From NCBI GenBank assembly GCA_044464175.1, contig JBIQLO010000245.1, forward strand, positions 1-5,442: a stretch of DNA of 5,442 nt. Reading direction: 5' to 3'. Both the position numbers and the translations under genes were made by a program. The notes under the pieces are model-generated. The model had not been told where the DNA came from and ran no database searches. It saw only the letters and a program-made list of their open reading frames with translations. Shown piece after piece: positions 1 through 4,908 of the stretch. The first letter of the stretch is position 1, and each line of letters starts with the position of its first letter. This stretch comes from JBIQLO01 sp044464175. GTDB taxonomy: Bacteria > Planctomycetota > Phycisphaerae > Tepidisphaerales > Tepidisphaeraceae.

Positions 1-301
1 CGGCCGGGGCGAAATTCTGCTGGAACGAGCGGGCGCCTTCCTGCGGGGATTTCTCATCCCCCGTCGTCAGGCTCAGGAAATCCTCCCCCAGCTTCAACTG
101 GTTCGGAGCGGCATTGGAGACGGACTTCCAGGGGGGCGTCGTCTTCTTATCCGATGGTTCGGCGTCCTTGTCCTGGGCCGTGCCCGGCTCATAGACATTC
201 TCGCCCCAGTCCACCTTGGTCTGGGCCAGGAGCGCTGTGGGCGCCAGCAAGAGAGCGCCCAATACAATTCCGATCAGTCGTCGATGGTGGGAGTGATGCA
301 T
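1..301 (-). CDS. Secreted protein of unknown function, N-terminal 100 residues (3' end cut by window edge)
   Basis: An open frame runs from ATG at 301 leftwards to the window edge without a stop (100 complete codons). Residues 1-26 look like a signal peptide: a His/Arg-rich start (MHHSHHRR), a hydrophobic core at about 9-25 (LIGIVLGALLLAPTALL), and a probable cleavage after A26 (LLA|Q). The exported part begins QTKVDWGENVYEPG and is then polar, charged and proline-containing, with no domain I recognise. The start codon overlaps the stop of the upstream pseudopilin gene as TAATG, and no good ribosome site precedes it, so translation by reinitiation is likely. Co-expression with a pseudopilin suggests an envelope or surface role, but this is only context. 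The presence of a gene is well supported; its function is unknown. Confidence 0.75.
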   Translation of the reverse strand, partial: MHHSHHRRLIGIVLGALLLAPTALLAQTKVDWGENVYEPGTAQDKDAEPSDKKTTPPWKSVSNAAPNQLKLGEDFLSLTTGDEKSPQEGARSFQQNFAPA

Positions 302-1038
302 TATGGATTCATCCACATGGATTTTTTGTTGTTCAGGTAGTCGTTTTCCAGGTCCGACACCGGCGTGGTGGCGCAATGTCCATCCACGAACGCGATATTG
401 ATGGTCTTGTGCGGGTGGCGGCCCAGCACCGCATCCCCGGCATTGGCCGCCGTCCAGCTCTTGCCGTCGTTGTAGCTGGAGCCGGGAATGTAATTGTTGC
501 TTGCCCCGTGCTCAATGTACCACCAGTTGGTGTTGTACTGCCCCGCCTCCAGGTACAGGATGACATGGGCCGCATCGTGGATCGTGGCCAGGGAATGGGT
601 CGGCGTGAAGACATTGCCCTGCTCGTTGTACTGCCCGCACAGGACGCTGTTGATGGAGTAATTGCCGCGCCCGGGGTCGATGTTGGGCTCCAGCGCGGCG
701 TTCACCCTGGACACCGGGCAAAAGAGAATCGGCGTGGAGGGCTTGGTGGCGTAGGAACCTTTGGGAAGAAAGCCGGCATCCTCCAGCAGTTTGAAGCCGC
801 TGGCCCAGCTGCTGGGCGGGCCGGTGAAGGCGACAAGAAAGGGGGGCGGGCGGCCGTTGTTCTGCCCGGCGTACATTTTGGCGGCCATGCTGATCTGGCG
901 CAGCTGGCTGAGGCACTTGACCGTGTTGGCCTGTTCCCGCGCCTTGTTCAAGGCCGGCAGCAGCATTGCGATCAGGATCGCTATGATCCCGATGACGACC
1001 AGCAGTTCGACCAGGGTAAAGGCTTTGCGGGGATTCAT
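301..1038 (-). CDS. Type II secretion pseudopilin-like protein (prepilin N-terminal methylation domain, H-xn-DG C-terminus)
   Basis: The protein has 245 residues. A short basic leader (MNPRKA) is followed by FTLVELLVV, the prepilin peptidase and N-methylation motif. Cleavage is expected between A6 and F7, with the conserved Glu at mature position 5 (E11). One hydrophobic helix spans about 7-28 and continues into the LLPALNKAREQ stretch typical of PVC pseudopilins. A CP motif (C107-P108) and a C-terminal RHPHKTINIAFVDGH segment (H208, D219, G220) match the 'H-X9-DG' prepilin-associated family, though here ten residues separate His and Asp. The product should be an inner-membrane or periplasmic pilin-like protein; paralogues are numerous in Planctomycetota, with mostly unknown roles. 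ATG at 1038 is chosen because GAGGAG lies five bases upstream and the leader has normal length; an ATG at 1074 would add 12 residues before the leader and lacks a ribosome site. Confidence 0.9.
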   Translation of the reverse strand: MNPRKAFTLVELLVVIGIIAILIAMLLPALNKAREQANTVKCLSQLRQISMAAKMYAGQNNGRPPPFLVAFTGPPSSWASGFKLLEDAGFLPKGSYATKPSTPILFCPVSRVNAALEPNIDPGRGNYSINSVLCGQYNEQGNVFTPTHSLATIHDAAHVILYLEAGQYNTNWWYIEHGASNNYIPGSSYNDGKSWTAANAGDAVLGRHPHKTINIAFVDGHCATTPVSDLENDYLNNKKSMWMNP

Positions 1039-1043
1039 GGCAG

Positions 1044-1049
1044 CTCCTC
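1044..1049 (-). promoter_or_regulatory. Ribosome binding site of the pseudopilin gene
   Basis: GAGGAG on the minus strand lies five bases upstream of ATG 1038. It decides that start over the in-frame ATG at 1074. Confidence 0.7.
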
Positions 1050-1080
1050 GGGCAACGGGATATGAAACCACCACCGGAGT

Positions 1081-1110
1081 GGTTCGACAACGTCCAAAAC
1101 GTTTCGAACC
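1081..1110 (-). promoter_or_regulatory. Interrupted palindrome at the predicted start of the pseudopilin transcript (operator or 5' leader hairpin)
   Basis: The outer arms GGTTCGA/TCGAACC (1081-1087 and 1104-1110) pair perfectly. The inner arms AACGT/ACGTT (1089-1093 and 1099-1103) also pair. One base is bulged (1088) and the loop has five bases (1094-1098), giving 12 base pairs in 30 bases. On the minus strand the right half contains the CG-centred palindrome AAACGTTT, with partial symmetry in its flanks (7 of 9 positions), which resembles LacI-family operators. It begins where transcription from the candidate promoter just upstream should start, so it could be a repressor site at +1 or a stabilising hairpin at the 5' end of the mRNA. 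The palindrome is plain in the sequence; its role is inferred. Confidence 0.5.
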
Positions 1111-1116
1111 GCCTTC

Positions 1117-1145
1117 ATTCTGGAGGTCCCCGCCGGCGCTGTCAA
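1117..1145 (-). promoter_or_regulatory. Candidate sigma70-type promoter for the pseudopilin/secreted-protein pair
   Basis: On the minus strand a perfect -35 box TTGACA (1145-1140) is followed after 17 bases by CAGAAT (1122-1117), a 4/6 match to TATAAT. The predicted start is near 1110, giving a leader of about 72 bases before ATG 1038. It lies in the spacer after the M81 gene, so the pilin pair can be expressed independently of the upstream minus-strand genes. Confidence 0.5.
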
Positions 1146-1155
1146 GCCAATTCCG

Positions 1156-1175
1156 GCGCTTGCCCGCGCTTGCCG
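1156..1175. repeat. Short tandem duplication, GCGCTTGCC(C/G) twice
   Basis: Two adjacent 10-bp units (1156-1165 and 1166-1175) are identical at nine positions. They lie just after the M81 stop codon. Function is unknown and the repeat may be chance in GC-rich DNA. Confidence 0.4.
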
Positions 1176-1178
1176 CGT

Positions 1179-2654
1179 CTAGATCGCCTCAAACGGGAAC
1201 AGCGGCTTGCGCCGGTGCCGGTATTGAAGCTGGTTCATGTCGGCCGTGGTGATGCCGGGCGTATTCACGCGGATCAAGTTCTTGCAGATCGGCGCATAGG
1301 CCGCGACCGGGGCATGCACCCCCTTGGCCACCAGGTAGCGGAACGAGGCCGGGTCCAGGCCCGTGCACAGGATCACTCCCAGGCTGAAAGGCGGCGTGCG
1401 CCGCGTGGTGACAATGATGCTCAAGGGGCCCTGCTGCAGCACCGCAGTGGGGCCCATCTTGTAGCCGGTGCGCCCGCCGTGGCGGGCTTCGGTCTCGCTG
1501 AAGCAGCCATCGCTGAGGTGCGTGACGCGGAACCGCCCGGTCAAGGGCGCTCCCTGATTCGGATCGGTGTGCCCGCCAACCGACAACTCCAGCTCCGCCC
1601 CCACGCCCGCGGCATGGGCGGCCTTGGCGGCGGCGGCATCATAGATGCAGACGACGGAGGGGCCCAGATTGCGCTTCAGCAGCCCGTGGGCGATGAGCGT
1701 CCCATCCGCCGGGGCGCCGCCGCCGACGTTGTCTCCCATGTCCAGCAGGCAGACCGGCCCCTCCATCTTCTGCGCCATCTCAAGCGCTTCGTCCACGCTG
1801 TGCAGCACGCCCCGGTAATTTTCCCGATGTTCCTTCAGCCAGGCGGCCATGTCGTCGGCCGCCTCCTGGGCCAAAGCGCGGTTGCCGTCGGCCGTGAAGG
1901 TGAAGGCGCTGCCCATTTCCGCCACGTCGGCATAGGGGAAGCCGAGGATGACGCTGCCGGTGAGAATGCCGGGCTTGGCCAGCCAGCTCTGGAAACGCTC
2001 GTACATTTCCTTGCAGGGGGAATCGGCCGTCAGTTGGCGCTCGATGTTGATGGCGATGTTGGGAAAGGCGGCGGCCTGGACCGGCTTTACTTCGCCCCTC
2101 AGGGTGCGGACCATCAGTTTGGCCGCCTCGATACCGCGCTGGCGCTGGTCCAGGTGGGGATTGGTGCGGTAGGCGATCGTCGAATCGGTGGCGTCCACCA
2201 TCGCCTTTGAAAGATTGGCGTGCGGGTCGAGCGTGCAGATCATCGGCACGTTGGGCCCGACGCGCTTGCGCACCTCGGTGAGCCAGTTGCCGTCGAGGTC
2301 GGGATGTTCGATGCCGACGCCCGCGCCGTGGGGGGCGACCATCAGGCCGTCGAGTTTGCCGGCCGCGTCGAGGGCGGCGAACATGCGGCGCAGCAGCTCG
2401 CGCTCCGCCTCCGGGGCGATCGCGCCGGAGGGGGTGGCGTTGGCCGAGAAGAGAGGCAACAGTTCGATGTCTTTTTCGGCGTCGAGCACTTCGAGGAAGC
2501 CGCCGATTTCGTGAAACGCCTTTTGAAAGGCCTCCCGGATCGACTTTCCATCCTCCAACAGCCGCGCCGCCTCGAAATCGGCCAGCGGCGTGGGCTTGGG
2601 ATAAAAGGTGTTCGACTCGTGGGCCAGACCGAGAATGCCGACGCGGAAAGACAT
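1179..2654 (-). CDS. M81 family metallopeptidase (MlrC-like amidohydrolase)
   Basis: The protein has 491 residues, about the usual family length, no signal peptide, and so is expected in the cytoplasm. The N-terminal part has the family's AHESNTF motif (11-17), APHGAGV (107-113), LDPHANLS (142-149) and YRTNPHLDQRQRG (162-174). D143, H145 and H167 have the D-x-H...H spacing of the zinc ligands of MlrC (microcystinase C). The C-terminal MlrC_C part has GDNVGGGAPADGT (307-319), GGHTDP (360-365), and a closing TPGITTADMNQLQYRHRRKPLFPFE typical of the family. Members cleave peptide or amide bonds in small compounds; microcystin tetrapeptide is the founding substrate, but most homologues, probably including this one, act on something else. 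AGAGG five bases before ATG 2654 supports the start. It lies 82 bases downstream of the RidA-like gene on the same strand, probably in one operon. Confidence 0.93.
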   Translation of the reverse strand: MSFRVGILGLAHESNTFYPKPTPLADFEAARLLEDGKSIREAFQKAFHEIGGFLEVLDAEKDIELLPLFSANATPSGAIAPEAERELLRRMFAALDAAGKLDGLMVAPHGAGVGIEHPDLDGNWLTEVRKRVGPNVPMICTLDPHANLSKAMVDATDSTIAYRTNPHLDQRQRGIEAAKLMVRTLRGEVKPVQAAAFPNIAINIERQLTADSPCKEMYERFQSWLAKPGILTGSVILGFPYADVAEMGSAFTFTADGNRALAQEAADDMAAWLKEHRENYRGVLHSVDEALEMAQKMEGPVCLLDMGDNVGGGAPADGTLIAHGLLKRNLGPSVVCIYDAAAAKAAHAAGVGAELELSVGGHTDPNQGAPLTGRFRVTHLSDGCFSETEARHGGRTGYKMGPTAVLQQGPLSIIVTTRRTPPFSLGVILCTGLDPASFRYLVAKGVHAPVAAYAPICKNLIRVNTPGITTADMNQLQYRHRRKPLFPFEAI

Positions 2655-2672
2655 AAAAACCTCTGAGTGTAC

Positions 2673-2731
2673 GGTGCTGCGTGCCGTGCGGGCTTGGGAT
2701 GCTTAGCACCCCGCGCCCGGCACTCAGCACT
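2673..2731. repeat. Inverted heptad-repeat array / hairpin in the RidA-M81 spacer
   Basis: Positions 2674-2690 pair with 2714-2730 at 15 of 17 positions, around a 23-base loop. Each arm is built of 7-bp units. The minus strand reads AGTGCTG, AGTGCCG, GGCGCGG, GGTGCTA from 2731 to 2704, and the plus strand reads GGTGCTG, CGTGCCG from 2673 to 2686. No U-tract immediately follows the stem in the minus-strand transcript; five T residues occur only next to the M81 start codon. It is therefore not a standard intrinsic terminator, though an mRNA-processing or attenuation role is possible. Confidence 0.6.
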
Positions 2732-2736
2732 GCCTG

Positions 2737-3111
2737 TTATTTCCCATCATACGCCACCACATCCATCTCGAACTTCACGGCGCCCAGGCAGTTGGTGATC
2801 GTCGTGCGGGCCGGGAGGGGGGCTTTGAAGACTTCCTTGTAGAGCCGATTGTACTCGGGCACGTCCTTGGGGTCATGCACATAGGAACGCACCTGCACGA
2901 CATGCTGCAGGCCCATGCCGGCGGTTTCAAGGATGCGCTTGATGTTGGCGATCGTGCGGCGGAATTCATTTTCGAACGTGTCGGAGACGATTTTGCCCGA
3001 GTCATCGACCGACGCCTGGCCGGAGACAAACAAAAAATCGCCGGCGCGAATTGCGGGCGACAGAACGGCGTTGGGAGCGACGGTGGAGGGCTGAATGACC
3101 TTGTGACTCAT
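2737..3111 (-). CDS. RidA family protein (YjgF/YER057c/UK114; possible imine/enamine deaminase)
   Basis: The protein has 124 residues, the usual length of a trimeric RidA fold, and is cytoplasmic. Family hallmarks include FVSGQASVD (28-36), a central RRTIANIKRIL helix, VRSYVHD (74-80) and the C-terminal signature PARTTITNCLG...FEM. R102 corresponds to the catalytic Arg105 of E. coli RidA, which holds the substrate carboxylate, and E115 lies in the expected F-E-M position. The GPY segment of E. coli RidA (Tyr17) aligns by eye with SPA here, so this is probably a Rid subgroup other than classical RidA. The family hydrolyses reactive imines or enamines to ketones and ammonia; placement beside two amidohydrolases suggests a pathway-specific deaminase. 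AAGGAAAG about ten bases upstream of ATG 3111 can serve as ribosome site. It is the first gene of the minus-strand pair. Confidence 0.92.
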   Translation of the reverse strand: MSHKVIQPSTVAPNAVLSPAIRAGDFLFVSGQASVDDSGKIVSDTFENEFRRTIANIKRILETAGMGLQHVVQVRSYVHDPKDVPEYNRLYKEVFKAPLPARTTITNCLGAVKFEMDVVAYDGK

Positions 3112-3138
3112 ATGCTTGCTTTCCTTTCGTTTTTGGGG

Positions 3139-3167
3139 ACGATACCGAATTGTTGTGGGTGATTCAA
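3139..3167 (-). promoter_or_regulatory. Candidate promoter for the RidA-M81 operon
   Basis: On the minus strand TTGAAT (3167-3162; 4/6 match to TTGACA) is followed after 17 bases by TATCGT (3144-3139; 4/6 match to TATAAT). Transcription would start near 3132, about 20 bases before ATG 3111. The small inverted repeat GGGT-gattca-ACCC (3157-3170) straddles the -35 box and could be an operator. Both calls rest on short motifs and are tentative. I see no equally good promoter for the plus-strand genes in the remaining part of this 126-base divergent spacer. Confidence 0.35.
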
Positions 3168-3227
3168 CCCGTGGAAGAGGAGTTGCCGGCCGCGAACCTA
3201 ACGCGTGACCGGCAGCAGCCGTTTAGT

Positions 3228-3233
3228 AAGGAG
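3228..3233 (+). promoter_or_regulatory. Ribosome binding site of the RraA-like gene
   Basis: AAGGAG lies four bases before ATG 3238. It favours this start over an upstream in-frame GTG at 3205 that has no comparable site. Confidence 0.65.
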
Positions 3234-3237
3234 CCGC

Positions 3238-3906
3238 ATGAGTCAGGCGAAAGTGGATATCGTGACCTTGGAGATGGCCCGTCAGACCCTTTACAGCGCC
3301 GTTGTGAGCGACGCCCTGGACGCCATGGGGCTGCGCCACCAATCGCCGCGTGTTTCACTTGTGCCGCAGACCGGGATCGACAAGCTGGTCGGGCGGTGCA
3401 GGACGAGCCTCTGGGTGGATATGTCCCACAAGGATCCCCATCCCTACGATCTGGAGCTCAAGGCCGTCGATTCCTGCCAGCCCGACGATGTCCTGATCGC
3501 GGCCGCCGGCGGCTCGATGCGCTCGGGCATCTGGGGCGAGCTGCTTTCGACCGCCGCCCGCAACAGCGGCTGCGTCGGCGCGATTATCGACGGCGCGGTG
3601 CGGGATGTGGAGAAGATGCGCGCCATGGGCTTTTGCGCCTTCGCCCGCGGTCGCAGCGTCTATGACAGCCAGGACCGCCAGCGCGTGGTCGATCTGGACG
3701 TGCCGGTTGAAATCGCCGGCGTGCGCGTGGAATCGGGTGACCTGGTCATCGCCGACGGCGACGGCGTCGTCTTCATCCCGAAGAAAGTGGAGCAGGAAGC
3801 GCTCCGCCGCGCCTGGGAAAAGGTGCATGCCGAGAACGTCACCCGTGACGCCATCAAGGCCGGCATGAAGGCCACCGCCGCCTACGAAAAATTCGGCGTA
3901 CTGTAA
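3238..3906 (+). CDS. RraA family protein (4-hydroxy-4-methyl-2-oxoglutarate aldolase / oxaloacetate decarboxylase-like)
   Basis: The protein has 222 residues, full length for the RraA-like fold (Pfam PF03737). The N-terminal segment SAVVSDALDAMG (20-31) matches the family's xSDALD start. The core contains AAAGGSMRSGIWGELLSTAA (88-107) and GAIIDGAVRDVE (114-125). E101 and R122-D123 form the E/D-X20-R-D pattern that defines class II HMG/CHA aldolases, in which Arg and Asp bind the pyruvyl group and the divalent metal. This argues for an enzyme that splits or decarboxylates a 2-oxo acid, not an RNase E inhibitor, since E. coli RraA lacks the Asp. The C-terminal GDLVIADGDGVVFIP (167-181) is also typical. 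ATG 3238 is preferred to GTG 3205 because of its ribosome site and because the extra 11 residues are not family-like. First gene of the plus-strand group; its exact substrate is not determinable. Confidence 0.92.
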   Translation: MSQAKVDIVTLEMARQTLYSAVVSDALDAMGLRHQSPRVSLVPQTGIDKLVGRCRTSLWVDMSHKDPHPYDLELKAVDSCQPDDVLIAAAGGSMRSGIWGELLSTAARNSGCVGAIIDGAVRDVEKMRAMGFCAFARGRSVYDSQDRQRVVDLDVPVEIAGVRVESGDLVIADGDGVVFIPKKVEQEALRRAWEKVHAENVTRDAIKAGMKATAAYEKFGVL

Positions 3907-3916
3907 TTGCAGACTG

Positions 3917-3964
3917 GCTGGCCGTTGGCCGTGGGGCGAGTTCGGACCGCGGCCAACGGCCTGC
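3917..3964. repeat. Perfect 12-bp inverted repeat with heptad units in the RraA-AstE spacer
   Basis: GGCCGTTGGCCG (3920-3931) and CGGCCAACGGCC (3950-3961) are exact reverse complements. The stem can be extended inwards by a wobble and two GC pairs and outwards by two pairs after one mismatch. The arms show 7-bp phasing: GGCCGTT, GGCCGTG, GGGCGAG on one side and CGCGGCC, AACGGCC, TGCGGCA on the other. The next bases are CAAACATTTCC with no U-run, so this is not a canonical intrinsic terminator. It occupies most of the 71-base gap between stop 3906 and start 3978. Confidence 0.75.
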
Positions 3965-3977
3965 GGCAAACATTTCC

Positions 3978-4859
3978 ATGATCCAGTCCCTGGTCATCAC
4001 CGGCAGGCGCCCCGGGCCGCGCCTGCTCATCACCGGCGGCGTCCATGGGGATGAATGGGAACCGATGGCGGCGATTCGCCGTCTTCGCACCTTGATCCCT
4101 CCCGATTCGCTCGCCGGCGCCCTCACCCTCGTCCCCGTCGTCAACGAACCGGCCTTCGCCCGCGCCCAGCGCACGGCCGGGGATGGGCTGGACCTGGCCC
4201 GCGTCTGCCCCGGCGATCCCCAGGGCTCGATCACCCAGCGCATCGCCGCCGAACTGTCCAGTCTGATCCGCTCAGCCGACCTCTATATCGACCTGCATAC
4301 CGGCGGACGCAATTACGACATTCTCCCCCTGGCGGGATACACCCTCCATCCGCAGCCGCACATCCTTGATGCACAGCGCCGCATGGCCAGAGCCTTCAAC
4401 CTGCCCCTGGTCTGGGGTACCACGCCGAATCTGGAAGGAAGGTCCCTCTCCGTCGCCCGCGATGTGCCGATTCCTGCGATTTATTGCGAACTGGCCGGGC
4501 CGGGGTTCAGTCCCGGCGGCGTGGAAATGTATGTCGAAGGCTGCCTCAATGTCTTGGGCGAATTCAACATGCTCGACCGCACTCCGTCGGCTTCCCGCGT
4601 GACATGGACCGTGGAGGATGCCACGGACCAGAGCGGACATCTGCAGGTCCAGCACCCCGCGGCAATCGACGGCTTTTTCGAGCCATCGGCCCGCCTGGGG
4701 GACCGCGTGCAAAAAGGGCAGCCGATCGGCAAGATAGAGGACCTGCTGGGCCGGTCGTCCCACCCGGTGCGTGCGGCCCAGAGCGGCGTGCTGCTCCTGC
4801 TCCGCGCCGTCGCCAGCGTCAAAAAAGGAGACGCCCTGGCGGCCATCGCATCGGGTTGA
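3978..4859 (+). CDS. Succinylglutamate desuccinylase/aspartoacylase (AstE/AspA) family zinc amidohydrolase
   Basis: The protein has 293 residues and is cytoplasmic, with an M14-type metallohydrolase fold. The zinc motif H23-G-D-E26 lies in GGVHGDEWE, the third ligand H107 in DLHTG, and the catalytic glutamate is probably E171 in YCELAG. The substrate-carboxylate site, usually DLNR, reads D72-L-A-R75, so the Asn is replaced by Ala. Residues about 227-291 form the beta-barrel extension common in the family (GDRVQKGQPIG and a final VKKGDALAAI). The enzyme should hydrolyse an amide, removing an acyl group from an amino compound; the altered DLAR site argues against calling it true AstE or aspartoacylase. 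No clear ribosome site precedes ATG 3978, but it matches the family's N-terminus and no nearby alternative is better. It follows the RraA-like gene by 71 bases and precedes the SDR by 49. Confidence 0.9.
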   Translation: MIQSLVITGRRPGPRLLITGGVHGDEWEPMAAIRRLRTLIPPDSLAGALTLVPVVNEPAFARAQRTAGDGLDLARVCPGDPQGSITQRIAAELSSLIRSADLYIDLHTGGRNYDILPLAGYTLHPQPHILDAQRRMARAFNLPLVWGTTPNLEGRSLSVARDVPIPAIYCELAGPGFSPGGVEMYVEGCLNVLGEFNMLDRTPSASRVTWTVEDATDQSGHLQVQHPAAIDGFFEPSARLGDRVQKGQPIGKIEDLLGRSSHPVRAAQSGVLLLLRAVASVKKGDALAAIASG

Positions 4860-4895
4860 GGGTTGCCGCTCCTGATCGGGCAACTGACAACTGAC
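4853..4895. repeat. Heptad repeats across the AstE-like stop codon and AstE-SDR spacer
   Basis: GGGTTGA (4853-4859, ending in the TGA stop) and GGGTTGC (4860-4866) are tandem 7-bp units. After a short spacer come two exact copies of AACTGAC (4882-4888, 4889-4895). GTTGCC (4862-4867) and GGCAAC (4879-4884) are inverted copies, so the region again forms a small hairpin flanked by 7-bp-phased words. It fills most of the 49-base gap; no terminator is seen. Confidence 0.6.
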
Positions 4896-4898
4896 TTT

Positions 4899-4905
4899 GA
4901 GGTGA
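4899..4905 (+). promoter_or_regulatory. Ribosome binding site that fixes a GTG start for the SDR gene
   Basis: GAGG (4899-4902) is followed by TGACCT and GTG at 4909. The TGA at 4903-4905 is in frame with the SDR gene, so no upstream start is possible. Confidence 0.7.
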
Positions 4906-4908
4906 CCT

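Larger units (their letters stand above)
3112..3237. other. Divergent intergenic region between the two catabolic gene groups
   Basis: This 126-base gap is the only place where both groups can be transcribed from a shared control region. It holds a candidate minus-strand promoter with a small inverted repeat over its -35 box and the ribosome site of the plus-strand RraA-like gene. No clear plus-strand promoter is visible. Co-regulation of both groups from here is inferred. Confidence 0.45.

Noticed and set aside
154..1065. Plus-strand open frame (303 codons) opposite the pseudopilin and secreted gene
   Set aside because: The minus strand has clear prepilin and signal-peptide features, while this translation resembles no family and has no supported ribosome site.
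1131..1158. Terminator after the M81 gene (CGCCGG...CCGGCG)
   Set aside because: Only six pairs with a 16-base loop and no U-tract, and it overlaps a good -35 box.
1062..2210. Long plus-strand open frame (382 codons) opposite the M81 gene
   Set aside because: It is an antisense shadow of a well-recognised gene with strong third-position GC; the translation is low-complexity, rich in G, A, R, H and Q, with no domain.
1179..2654. Specific call of microcystin degradation (mlrC)
   Set aside because: The founding mlr gene partners (mlrA, mlrB, mlrD) are absent and the M81 family is broad, so only the family is supported.
3238..3906. Ribonuclease E inhibitor or menaquinone methyltransferase
   Set aside because: Old names attached to this family; the E-X20-R-D pattern fits the aldolase/decarboxylase branch.
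3917..3964. Intrinsic terminator between the RraA-like and AstE-like genes
   Set aside because: The stem is strong but no U-tract follows on either strand, and the next gene starts 14 bases later on the same strand; treated as a repeat/hairpin instead.
3355..3969. Minus-strand open frame (204 codons) opposite the RraA-like gene
   Set aside because: Antisense shadow; the plus strand carries a full RraA-like domain with its active-site pattern.
4272..4883. Minus-strand open frame (203 codons) opposite the AstE-like gene
   Set aside because: Antisense shadow of an intact metallohydrolase gene.
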